From Strobilurus pachycystidiatus (taxonomy: Eukaryota > Basidiomycota > Agaricomycetes > Agaricales > Physalacriaceae), in contig JAHLMK010000010.1 of the NCBI GenBank assembly GCA_019915135.1, positions 620,001 to 684,000 on the forward strand: a stretch of DNA of 64,000 nucleotides, given 5' to 3'. Shown in pieces: positions 32,813 through 44,588 of this stretch. The stretch's first letter is position 1. Every line of letters begins with the position of its first letter. The position numbers and the translations under genes are program-made. The notes under the pieces are model-generated. The model had not been told where the DNA came from. It searched no databases and saw only the letters and a list, made by a program, of their open reading frames with translations.

Positions 32813-34571
32813 GGAGGGGAGGGGAGGGGAGGGGAGCACAGTGCTGCATCTATTATTTAACCATCCATCCGATCTAGAGTTTTTTGTTTTTTGTTTCTTT
32901 CTTGAATACCCTGTATGTTTGTTTCGCACCACATTGTTACCATGATTTTATCCTGAAGGTCAGAGCTGGTGGGGTTCTGGCTTGAATTCTGGTTGGGTTT
33001 GTAACAGCAAAACCCTGAAGAGTAAGTATGTAGTCTCCTCATGTCTGTGACTCTTTGCTTTGTGATTCAACCTGTGTGGACAGCATTGCTTTTGAGCAAA
33101 CAGGTCATTGTCTAGCTTTCTGATACGGGACTGTGGACCCAACTTTGCCACTGAAACTCAGAGTTTTCTTCACCCCCGTTTAAGTGCAAGTCACGGTGGA
33201 CGTGCGGTACTGGTCCCTCACAAATTGGACGCTGCACAGGACATTCTAAAGTTTCCGCAATTGTGTGTATACTAAATGATGTGTGGAGGACAGGTGACGG
33301 CGCTGCGCGTATACCAACCATGGTTGTCATATGCAGCAAATCCACGCCGTCCGTTGACCCATCTCAATCTTTGCTCTTCCAACTGATGTCTCATAGCTCA
33401 GCAAACTTGATCCGTGGACCCTCACATGACAATCTATTGCTGTCGCTTTGGCCATCCAGGTTGTGCCTTCTCCGGCGGAGTCTGTGCTTCCTGCTGGCAT
33501 TGTCAGCATTTTCACAGTGACTCTTTTGCCCACCTCGCTGCTCCTGCTAACTCTGAATGTCAGCAACCAAGTTGGGCGCTTGGTCAGTCAATCCTAATAC
33601 ATTGAGGTATGCTCTTGCTTCCCCTTGATACTTTTGCTGACTATTACAGATGGTTCTGTCATGACTTGGTTGCAGACCAGTCACAAGACTGCATAATTCC
33701 GTGAGAGTGGAGGCTGAGTATGCCACACAAAAGGAGAACTATCTACCAACCATAGGATGCGCCATCACAGATATTGCCAATGGCCCAACTTGGACCCTGG
33801 GTGTTTGATCCCGTCTGCACAAAGGCCAGTCTCACATTTATTAGCCGTCCCTCCCGTACGCCCCATGCAACGACACGCTGTTCTACCAAAGAGTGACTCA
33901 ACAATTACTATCTTTAGCATCAGGATTCAGTCTCGCATGGCGCAAACAGCGGCCCGCCACCGTATTCTGCCTTATCTTGCCCACCGTCCAATCAGCAACG
34001 CCCAATCCATCACGCAACTCCCAACGTAACAGGATGACTGCACACTACCAACAAGTTCTTGTCAGATACTCTGAACCCTCTTGAATAGGGACTCATTCCA
34101 TGTCTCTCTTCAACAATTTCATTATTGCTACCCCTTTTCTCTCAGAGGAGATCTTTATGTGCCACATTGAACAGGGTCTACAAATGAACGCGACACCTTA
34201 GGACAAGGTTTCCCAGACATTTTTTTCACTAGCAGGATGGGAGTGCAACCATCGAGGGTCACCACAACTAGTCAGATGTGAATAGTCAAGCATACCTCCT
34301 ACTACACGGTACTTACTTGTTCGTCACCACGTACGTTGTCTGTCTATGAGAGACAACCTCTAGAGTATGCATGTTGTGTCACACTTGAAACATAGTGGCT
34401 TATCAGTGTGTGCAAGTCCATATTACAGTGGAATCAGGTTGCAGCATTGTAACTTATTCAAGTTTTCTTGAAGAACTCTGAAGACTTATTCAAAATCAGC
34501 TGTCAGGTTATACATTCTAATTCATATAAATTGATCATACTTACTAACTAGTTCACAGTATTACATATAAT
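32813..34571. other. Intergenic with left copy of a diverged direct repeat
   Basis: Apart from the repeat at 33065-33830 I find no gene here. The stretch becomes AT-rich towards 34571. Confidence 0.4.
33065..33830 (+). repeat. Diverged direct repeat, left copy (CpG-depleted)
   Basis: It aligns along about 650-750 bp with 37117-37815, e.g. GTGCTTCCTGCTGGC, CTGTCGCTT.GGCCATCC and a conserved GAGGTATG...ACAG intron-like stretch (33605-33651 against 37762-37810). Most differences are CpG in the right copy and TpG or CpA here. The two copies bracket the DUF6535 gene at 34572-37007. No continuous frame is shared, so it may be a pseudogene or a regulatory duplication. Confidence 0.6.
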
Positions 34572-37007
34572 TCAAACTACATGTTTAGTCAAAAGCTGTT
34601 CAGCACATTCAATAATATCTGTGGGTTTTTTTTTACTTTGATCAAGATGAATTGTACAGCTTTCAATCAAATGTTGAAGTAATATTCTGAAATAGGTGAT
34701 ATTGTCTGGTTCTATAGATATATCAGTGTTTAATTGTTGTAAAATCTCTTTAATCAAAGTTTCCAATAAATTCTGGATTTCACTGCCAGTAAAAGGATAT
34801 GTATCACTACCTCTCAGAACTTCACAGTATAGGTTGATAAATGCTGATTGGAATTTAATCAAAGATTGAGAGAGTAAACTTGTCTTAAAAATAGGAAGAT
34901 AAGTTGGATACCAACAATGAAGGCGTAGATTGAGCTTTTGACCTACAACACGCTGAAACCAAGTTGTAGCAATAACTTCTTCATAAGATAGAGATATATG
35001 ATCAATCTCAAATGCCCAATAATTAGGAGAACTTGAATGTCGAAATGTGTTTAAAATTGATTTGTCACCAATACATAGATATATCACATCTTCTGCGCAT
35101 GAGAGTTGAAATTTATATTCTCCCCATGCTTGAGGTGCTAATGTAACATCCACTAAAGTTGTCCATATCCCTGCATGTAAGTATGTGTTATTTTGTTGAA
35201 TGAATGTGGAAGCTTTCATTGATTCAGGTATAGAAAAATTTTCAGAGCGATATTTCAATATATTAGTGATTGCAATAGCAGCACGAGTTTTTATTAATGT
35301 TGTAGCTGTCAACTCTACATCACAATAAAATAACAAATATGGAGCAGCTTGAATACAGCTTCGAATAAAACATTCATATTCAATTGAAATATTGATTCCT
35401 TTTTCATATTTTTGTTTGATATGAGATGCAATTATTTCAATTTGAGTTATGCGTTCATAGTTGGAAATATTTCTCTGAAATGATTTTTGAGTAATTTCTG
35501 CTGGAAATCCACCAAGAGCATGTATAACAAGATTTTTTGCAGTAGGATTGGAAGTATTATATAAAATCCAACCTAAAACTTTCACTCCAAAGTCTTGGAA
35601 TGCAAATCCCTTGGTAACTATCTGTTTCTCAACCTCACGTAAAGTGTAATACCGTCCAAAAGTGAACTGTTGTATGAAATGCATGCCAATGATTTTTCTT
35701 AACCATACAACCTTTGAACGAAGATACGGAGATGAAATACCTGATCCAAGCATATTTATACAGAGTTCCTCAACTTCTATAATTATATATTCATACAGTC
35801 TTCTGGAAAAGAAAAACATCCAAGCTGTAAGTGGCGTTCTGTACGGACATTGAGCATAAAATGCAGACAAGAAATGACTGACAAAATATGCTAGATATGT
35901 AATACCAGCCAAAGATCCTACAACATATGCAAAAGAAAGATGTTGGCCTATAAGATATATAACAAGACCAAGAAAGAAAAGTCCAAGGGCTGAATGCATG
36001 AAAACAGGAAGAATTCCAATAATTGCTGGAACACCCCAATTGATCCAACCATTGTATCGGAATTGGCGGATCAAGCTCCGGTCTCTAGGTGTACCAGTGG
36101 TTGTATTCATGAATTGGTACAACCACTGCTTTACAAGTACACAAATCAGAGCAGTAATCAGGCTGAGGGTCAGACTGATATACCAGAGACCATTGACCCA
36201 CACAATGGATGATTGGGGTACAAATGTTATGGCAGATGGGGATTGTGCTACGGGGTCCAAGGAAACAGCTGTGCCGTTACCAATAGCACGTTGAACAAGG
36301 AGAATCTCATAGACAATGGTAGCAGAGATTTCCAGATAGTCAGGTGACAACTGTTCCGAGACCTGTACGAGAAACGTGGTGACAACAGCAGAGAAAAGAC
36401 CAGCCTGATCAAAATGAGTCAAAAGCCCCATACCACAACATGGAAGCACCTACAAAGACAAGGAGTACATCGACAGTATCACGGAAATCTTCAGCCAGAT
36501 CGGTGTCAAAGATTGCGAACTCGTCGAGACACATCCTCCAGACACGGGCATTTGGCCCGGCCTCCTCATAGATTGCATCTGGAGGATACTTCTGTTCATA
36601 GTCAAAGGGGTCGATAACTGTCAGGTATTGGAGTGAGTTGAGAGTTGACGGCACATGGGAAATGACATACGCTTGGTTGCTCCTCCTGCAAATTCTCTTC
36701 CGGACATCCCAAACAGCTTATCCTTGCGGCGAGTGCGCCTAGACCCAGTGCCGGGAGTGAAGTTCACAGCTTCTCTCTCTCCCTCGTGTCCCTCGTGCAC
36801 CGAGCCGTCAGCGCCGCCGGAATCGTCCTCTTCATCTGAGGATGCGCTGGCTGAGTCAAACTCACGACCTGCCGCGGCCGGGGACGTGGCTGTCAAATGC
36901 GGGGAGATGGAGGGAGATGGCGGAAGGGGCACGTCCTTTGGGGACGGAGCACGGGTGCCCCGCGCGGCGGCATCCTCGGGCTCATAGACTTCGGTGATAG
37001 TAGGCAT
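34572..37007 (-). CDS. DUF6535-domain multi-spanning protein, AT-rich C-terminal part
   Basis: Exons 37007-36671, 36617-36454 and 36404-34572 give 777 residues with no stop. After a Ser/Glu-rich N-terminus comes the DUF6535 signature: DPFDYEQKYPPD, a helical segment with VWRMCLDE, DTVDVLLVF|AGLFSAVVTTF as the first membrane segment, then WVNGLWYISLTLSL, LVKQWLYQFM, RDRSLIRQFRY and PAIIGILPVFMHSALGLFFLGLVIYL. So there are four or five membrane helices in the first third and a long soluble helical rest. Exon 2 is 164 nt, exactly as in the paralogue at 41495-44588, and the intron positions are identical. From about 36200 down to 34572 the sequence is strikingly AT-rich, unlike exons 1-2 and the paralogue, yet the frame stays open. 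The family's function is unknown and it is strongly expanded in Agaricomycetes. Confidence 0.85.
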
Positions 37008-37116
37008 TGTTATCTTGGAGAGCGGAAAGCAGGTTTTTGACAAAGGTTCAGCGGGGACTGAGACGATGAGTGTGGAAGGCAAAAAGGACCACACCCCAAA
37101 CGGGATTGCTGTACCT

Positions 37117-37815
37117 GTGTGGACAGCAACTGTGTGAACAGCATCGCTTTCGAGCGAACGGCACGTCAACGGGTCATTTGAATGTCAAACATTTATGATG
37201 CAGAAGCTGTGGAGACAACTCAGTCACTGAGAGTTCATTTGACTGCTCTCACCACGTCCGAGCAGTGGACGCGCGGTTGCTCGCGGACTAGACCCTGCAC
37301 GGGAGATATTGAAGTGTCTGCAATCGTGCGTGCAGACCAAATGGCGCGTAGAGGATGGGCGGCGGCGCGTGTCCCTCGGGACGGCGCGCAAACAACCATT
37401 GCCATTGGCGATCGTCGCGATATGCGGCGGATCCGTCGGCGTCGATGCCGGTCTTTTGCCGTCTCTTGACCCGTCTCTTCATACGACCATCATCGACTTT
37501 CCAAGTGGAAAACACTTGATCTCTGGACCCTCGCATGGCATTTATTCGCTGTCGCTTCGGCCATCCGCTGTAGCCGTTCCCTCATGGCCTAGCTCCAGAG
37601 CAGGTCGTGCCTCTCTCTCCGGGGTCCGTGCTTCCTGCTGGCGTCGTCGGCACTGCCCTCAAGGCGACTCTTTCGCGCACCGCGCCGCTTCCTGATCGTC
37701 TCTTGCCCGCTTAAATGCCAATGTCCAAGTCAGGCGCTTGACAAATCGATCGCAGTGCATCGAGGTACGTTCTTCCCTCCCCCCCTCGATACATTTACTA
37801 ACTACCACAGACGGT
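37117..37815 (+). repeat. Diverged direct repeat, right copy (CpG-rich)
   Basis: This is the partner of 33065-33830. It begins about 110 bases upstream of the DUF6535 start codon at 37007, so it may include that gene's promoter. It keeps CpG dinucleotides where the left copy has TpG/CpA (e.g. ATCGCTTTCGAGCGAAC here, ATTGCTTTTGAGCAAAC there). Confidence 0.6.
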
Positions 37816-40800
37816 TACTGTTCTCTCCACGCGGAATGCCATTCCGTCTTATGTCGGAACCCACTCTTCCACGCGTCCTTGTCAGACGGCGATTTCTTTC
37901 TCCTGGCGGCCACCGTCGTTGTTAGCGATCTTGTGAACCACTTCCATTCCGCTCGGCGCTCAATCACACATCGTGCGTCGCCTACCCAGCTTGTTCTTCC
38001 AAAGAGGCTTACGCGATCTCGCAGTGACTCAAATCGTACTCCTGCCCTGTCGTATTCCCTCGCCGATCTTGCTTCGCTCGAAGGCGACGATTCAAGGACA
38101 AAGCAATGCGCATTTCAGCGAGCCGACTACCCCGTCCTCCTCAACGATTTCATGCGCGAACGACGCTCGACGCCTTCTTGTTCACAATGACATGGTGGTC
38201 ATCGGACTCTCTATCCGTGTCGTTTTACCATCCGGCGCGCGTTGGAAGTTTGTTGCTGCCGGATATTTTTGTTGGAGGAACCATGAACAAGCGGAGGTTG
38301 AAGAAAGTGTCATCGCTTGGTTCCTTTGTCGTGAGCTTGTCGTACGTGCTCTCTCTCGTCTCGGCTTTGTCAGGACCTCACACGCTGCTCTAATCCTTCA
38401 GACGTCCTTTGGCACTTAGTGGCTAGTAGGTATGGCCCAAACCAAGGCAAGATGGTAAAGCACGGCGCCCGGCAGTGCTTGGTCGAGATGGGTAGGTCAT
38501 TCGATTCGCTCCATTGACTACAGGATAGTACTGATCGACGCGATCGTAGTTCTTTCCCCGAGAATACTGCTCACTCTGGACGTGGACCTCATCAAGCACC
38601 TCCCCGGTTTTGCTCGCTCATGTGCTTGGCTCAGCCGTGATACACGCCATATGGTCTGGCCCAACCCAGCTGATTACTCCATACAGCTCGTTCACTCGCA
38701 CTCGATGCTTAGGAGTGCGGCCGCAGGATGCGCAGGAGTTGGCGCTCCATCTGCTAGTGGCATGTAGTCATCTGCAAATAGATTCTACAGGTGTGTCGGG
38801 TAGGATCTTTGTTGCGTTCACTTTGACTAACCTCCAGACACAAATTCAGATTTGACCTTACGGAGCCTTGGCCGCCATTCTTCCGTACGCCTCTGTGCTT
38901 CTCCCTGTACGTATCCGCCCTCCACGTCGCTCTCTTCAACTTCGAGCCACGAACGGCTTGCCGCCTCTTGCCCGACTCGAACATCATTCGGACCGTCCAC
39001 TACGCTGTTCCAGGACGCATACATGCGATCTGTGGCTATCGTTTCTCACAACAGGAGACTTAGCATGTGCGCCATCGTACTGTTTAGACTCGGACTCAGC
39101 GCGTAGCAACTTGCTGCCTCGAGAGGTAACAAGGGCTTCTCATACATGATTGGACTTTGGACTTGTCGTCGTGAATGAACACGTTTCTATGCCATTCTGT
39201 CCCACATGATCATGTACTTGTGTTCTTTTTGGTCAATGAACTATACTTCATTTCATTTCATATATTCACTACCAAACGTCTCACAAATACTACTGCTTCG
39301 CCCTCCTGACTCATCGAGACCAAATTTATACCGAACGGGCGTACATTAGATCTGCTACTCCTCAAGAACCATTGTAGAGGGCCGACGCTGATAGAAGGAT
39401 GAGGCCGAAGGCTTCAGCTCAAATTGCACATCGGGATTTTCGGGTGGAAACAGCGGTTTCCTGATGGGACATCGACGAGCGCTTCTAGTTCTGTCCACTC
39501 AATACCATATATCATTGGTTCTACGAACGGTGAGTGAGAGCATCAATGCTACGCGTAGAAACATCACTTCAGATACTCGTCGAGTATCCCGGGAGATATC
39601 TCGCACAGTGCCAAATCGGGTAAGTGCACCCCGGGCCAGCTTGGCTTCCTACCCCGACGTCAAAATGCCTTGCCGTCCTCAGCGACGTCGCGCTGCTCTT
39701 TACGCCACGATTCCGACGAGATAGAGCATCCTACTGCTGGCCGCCACTTCTCGGTGTGCAGTTTGACCGCCACGTTCAATGCGGCTCCGACGCCTCTATC
39801 ATGGGCGCGTCTCAAACTTGGGCCTCGCGACGACTGGCGTCTCTTAGAAGGCTCAATGTCGATCTGCGCGGCAGAGCTGCTGTCTGTCGGTCTGCTTGTA
39901 CACGATCACAGACAATTCGACATGCAAACCCAGGCTGGCGCATATAGTGCCGTCCCGACGCGCCGATGGCATGATTTGCACCTGCATCCACAGCCGTTGA
40001 TCCCGGTGACGATCCACGTACCTCCGGAAACGGGCGACCTCCTCGAGGCTCAGGATGACCTGTTCAAGCGTGTTCCAGGCTTCCAGTCAACCGACGCGCT
40101 CAAGATCGAGAGTCAAGGCTTACGACCGAATTGTCGCGTGGACCCCCAATAGAATCTCCCTTTACCTATCCAAGAAGTCATTTGTTCCGGGCTGTATCTT
40201 CGCTGAGATCGCGCTGATGGGATCTCTCACAGGTCGCTATTGTTCTTGGACGTGAATTGAGGCTCTTCTTATTGTCTTGGTCGCTCGTCTAGTGACGGGC
40301 GTCTAGGGTGGTAGCCATCCAACGGAAAGGATCTACATGCCATTGTCATGGCTATCACAGCCTCGCGGACGTAGCGACACGATAATCTTCGCCAGGGTAA
40401 TGTCGAGCCCCACATTCGTGTACTGTCGTGTCTGGACTGAAAACGCTATATCAGACATCAAGACAAATTTAGACTAAGACAGTCGCTAAGTCACAACACG
40501 CTTGTAGCGTTCTTTCTCTCTCTCTCCTCTACGTGTGTGGCGTAAATCCGTCTTGCGAGATATCCGCCCTACAGCCCATCCCGATGTCTTCGTCTCTTCG
40601 CTGAATGATGCGTTGGCAAACTTGTCGTGGCTTCGATAATGCTACTTATGGAGAGATGCAACAAGGCCGCGAGCGTAGATCGATGATATGGGCCTGCGTC
40701 TTGTTGCAGGATATGGTAGTCGCTTGTACTCTTCGCGTCCTTGTTTTCTGACTGTTATATCTCGGATATGGCTGCTGTTCTGAAGAAGACCCCCGATTCT

Positions 40801-40840
40801 ACCTTCCCTCCCAAGTTTCCTCCGCCCCCTGCTAATCATC
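37816..40840. other. About 3 kb without a supported gene
   Basis: Several plus-strand frames of 80-160 codons exist (for example near 37973-38419 and 39670-40152), with CpG-rich, coding-like composition. None has a start, domain or consistent intron chain that I can defend. They may be decayed relatives of neighbouring genes. Confidence 0.35.
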
Positions 40841-41138
40841 ATGTCACTGACGCCCGATCAAATTGCTCAACTGGAATCCAAATTTAAGGCAGGGCCGACT
40901 ACTCCTACCATGGAGCAATATGCGACATTGGCCCGGCAGCTCAAGTCAGTCTAACATTGTGTTCCCCATTTTCGCGCTGATTTGCTGCAGGATATCTACA
41001 GCTGCAATCATGGCCTGGTACGTTCAACGTCAGGACTCGGAGAAGCACACGAGCAATGCGTACGTGGCCTCTCTGTTTTGTGTTTTGTTTAACAGACGTT
41101 CTTACCCTTATTGGTCCAGATCTCGGAAGCCGTCCTAG
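40841..41138 (+). CDS. Tiny homeodomain-like protein (63 aa, three exons)
   Basis: Exons 40841-40944, 40991-41059 and 41120-41138 sum to 192 nt and give exactly 63 residues with GT-AG introns of 46 and 60 nt. The protein is almost nothing but a homeodomain-like fold: LTPDQIAQLESKF (helix 1), EQYATLARQLKIS (helix 2) and IMAWYVQRQDSEKH (recognition helix), where W-Y-V-Q-R stands in place of the usual W-F-x-N-R. The missing Asn, a key base-contacting residue in classical homeodomains, means DNA binding may be altered or lost. It lies 350 bp upstream of the DUF6535 gene on the same strand. It could be a functional mini-regulator or the surviving fragment of a larger homeobox gene. Confidence 0.55.
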
Positions 41139-41494
41139 CGTCGATCCCGTGTCCATTGCGCTGGCCTATTCTGTGGACAAACCCTCCCACGCTAGTCCAT
41201 CACATCTTACCCCGACACTGTACGCTAGTACCCACCGTCGAAACGGCCTGCACTTGCTTCAAATCTCTATCACAATACACTGGCCACGATATCGACAAGC
41301 CACCAGATGTCTTGACTGTGACACGTATTTGGATGTGCTTATTGTCTTTCATGGCAATCACAAACCGCCAGACAAAAGTCAGACTCAATTGTTGTTGGAA
41401 CTCCATACGGGGTTAGAATTCATCATAAAGAAGGCGACTTTGGCTGTGTGTGTCCCTTCACTTCCTTCACACATACCCGCCATCTGCGCCACGC

Positions 41495-44400
41495 ATGACG
41501 CAGGAAGTACCAGCTTGTCCCGGCCACTGCTGCCACTGCCCGTCCCTCTCTGGTACCCGATCTGATGAGTCCGTCCACAGCAGTGCCGAAAAACCCGTTT
41601 TCGATCCAATTGACGAGGCATGCGCTGCGGATTTATATGCTGGAATCCCATATATCTACACCGGCAGGCCGCCCTCATCCCAGCGCCGCTTTCGTGATGC
41701 TCGTCGTTTCCCGTGGTCGCAGGGCGTCCCGGGCTCGAGCCGTAAGTTCAACACATATCACAACCTTGCCTTCCAGCCTTTTGATTATAGTGGCAGATTC
41801 TTTTGACTACGAGGAGAAGTATCCGCCAGATGAGGAATACAAAGAATTATCCGAGAAATCTCGTTTCTGGATGACATACGCGGACGAATGTACCAAATAC
41901 GATTTGGAAATGATTGAGGACTGGCGAGATACACTCGATTTGTTGCTGTTGTTTGTACGTCTATTAATCCAACAGAGTTTTCCATCTGAATCCTGAGTCA
42001 TGCAGGCGACCCTGTTTTCTGCTGTCGTCACTACGTTTGTGGTTCAAAGCTCACAACGACTCAGCGTGGATTACAGCCAGATGACGGCCATGTCGGTAAT
42101 CCGACTGACGGATCTCCAGATTGCACTTGCTCAAGGTGCCGAAGTGGATGATTTGTCCAAGTTTGCCGACCAATCAAGTCTGTCCGCTACATTTCGCCCA
42201 CAGCTGGCGGACATTTGGGTGAACGCCCTCTGGTTCACCAGCCTCGCGCTGAGTTTGGCCACGACCTTAATCTCCGTTCTGGCTCGGCAATGGATTCATC
42301 AATTTATGACATTGCCATCCGGGACGCCCCGCGACCGCTCACGGATTCGCCAATTCAGATATACAGGTCTTCTGAAATGGCATGTACCCCTGATCGTCGG
42401 CCTTCTTCCGGTCCTTATGCATATGTCGCTGGGTCTTTTCTTTCTGGGTCTCGTCATCTTCCTCTGTGCGCTCAACAAGGCCATCACCTGGATGCTAGCG
42501 GTGACAGCGGGTCTTACTTTCTTAGCCTACTTCCTCAGCAATGTACTCCCCCTTGTCGATCCTCAGTGTCCCTACAAAACCCCGTTATCGCATTATTCTC
42601 ATTTCCTTTTGCGCTATGCTCGTCAGCATTGTCGCTTTCTGCGAGTCGTCTTCCAAGACGTTCCGCGGTATCAGATCTCAACGGAGACGCTGAAGGACAA
42701 AGAACGCCGGGTTGTTCTACAGAGCACCGATGCAGTTGACGCGCAAGCCATAACATGGCTTCATAACTCCTCATCCAATGTTTCCGTCCAGAGTATCGCT
42801 TTGCAAGCTCTCAGTGCCGCACCTTTACAGAGCATAGACACGATCACCGGCGCTGTTGGTATTTCCTGGCCGGTACACGAACCTCAGCAGCTGCCGGTGC
42901 TAGAGGCGATCAGGAGCCATCATTACTTTGAGCAGCCGAGGGATCGTGTCGAGCGATTTCAGCGGGCAGCGGCGCGGTTTGGTCCATTCCGTATGGTGTG
43001 TGCCGATGGAAAGAACTCGAAGTACGACGTTATACATCTTTCTTCCCCCGAGCGAGCCACGAAACTCGTGCAGGAGAACATCCTCGGAGTCTGCGTGGGC
43101 CCCGAGACAACATTCGATGTTCTCATCTGGGGCAAGATTTTTGAGAAAGCGCTGCACGCCGGCTTGGAACCTCTCTCCATACCGTCTGGACCAGACACCC
43201 CACCGTCGCAGGTGTGGTACGAGATTCTCAAGACAGTCATCCGATGGGACTCTCATGATTGCCTGTTGATGAATTGCGATGGCCAAAGACATGATGAGAT
43301 CTTCACGTTCTTCCTTGGTCCGGAAAGGTTCCGCCTTGTCATGAACCAATATGACATGGAAGAGAACGGCAAGACTTCTACCTTGACGGCTGCATTGGGC
43401 ACCAACATGCGTGCTTCGTTTGCGCACTGGCTGCTCCATGTTGGTTTCCCTTCGTTCGCACGCTCAGAGGACAGCTTTACTCAACACCTCCCTGACGACA
43501 TCATCTTAGTGCTCGCAATGCTCCAGTCACCCAAGGTTCAGCAGAGCTCTTCCGCTTATGGGAGCGTACCATTCCCAGACTCATTTGACAGCCTGTTTGC
43601 CCAACTCCTCCTGAAAGTACATGTGTATGCCCATACTACCGAGGTCGGGCTACCGACGCCACACAGAGACGTCGATCGAGCAACTCTCCACGCCCTCAAA
43701 TCTGTCGTTCAATGTCAGTCTTTTGGGCTGGGTTCAATCATCCCTGCTCACGAAGCCTTTATTCTGGAATGCCTGTTCAGCGGATTGAATCGCAGATGCG
43801 AGGTTTCCGACCTTCCATCCGACCATGATCCATCCTGGTTGACACCAGCTCTATTCGAGAAAATCTGGAAGGTTGCGTGTACGCGGACCAAAATTCTGGA
43901 CGATATGAACGGAAGCACGGTCCCGGCATATATTTTCGCGTATGTGGCTCGCTTCACAACACTCTCTTATGCCGCGGAAGCGATATATGCGGATCTGGTG
44001 GCAATTGATTGGCTCCGTGATATTGGAGAACATTTATCCCATGTCGTCTCGTCCGAGTCAATGTCAGACGAATCACTCCCCGATCTTTGGTGCCCTGGGT
44101 ACAACTACCTCGCAACGACGTTCATTGACGGCTTGTCCCGTCATGGGTCAGGTTCAGAGGAGGCTCGGGAGAGTGCACGATCCTATATTGCGAGGCCACA
44201 GAACTTGGCGACTATCTGCAAGATTCTTCTACTCTCCGACGACGATACGCAGGATAGACTGTGGCGTTTAGCAGAGCTGGTGAGAGGTGACATTTGGTCA
44301 GATTGTCTACGGGACCTTTCGGTGTTTCTGTCTAGCACTGACAAGATAAGGAGGGAGTACGAAAACGTCAAGGCATTCATGCGCACTAAAGCCGGTACCA

Positions 44401-44588
44401 AGACCAAAACTCGTTATAGAGATCTTGAGTCGCTACCAGATTTGGTTGCTATCCTTGCAGCAGATGTTCGTTTGAAACACTTCTTGCCGCCTGCCCGTGA
44501 ACCTATCAAATCCGAAGAAGTACAAATCTCTTCTTTGCTCCTATGTAGAGCTTTGGTTGACTTTGTTCCCAGACACATACCTCAATGA
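41495..44588 (+). CDS. DUF6535-domain multi-spanning protein
   Basis: Exons 41495-41741, 41791-41954 and 42006-44588 give 997 residues with a clean frame. Exon 2 carries DSFDYEEKYPPDEEY, FWMTYADECTKYD and DTLDLLLLF. Exon 3 starts with ATLFSAVVTTFVVQSSQ, then WVNALWFTSLALSLATTLISVLARQW, RDRSRIRQFRY, a further hydrophobic pair (VGLLPVLMHMSLGLFFLGLVIFL, ITWMLAVTAGLTFLAYFLS) and DPQCPYKTPL. This is the full DUF6535 membrane module followed by about 650 soluble residues. It has the same intron positions as the minus-strand paralogue but normal GC content. The start at 41495 is the first in-frame ATG, and an upstream exon is possible. It is probably a membrane-anchored protein of unknown role. Confidence 0.85.

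Noticed and set aside
39464..40255. Overlapping plus-strand frames that look coding by composition
   Set aside because: No consistent exon chain, start or recognisable motif could be built. Kept only as an unresolved stretch.
42900..43439. 179-codon minus-strand frame opposite the DUF6535 gene
   Set aside because: An antisense shadow within a long, well-supported coding exon.
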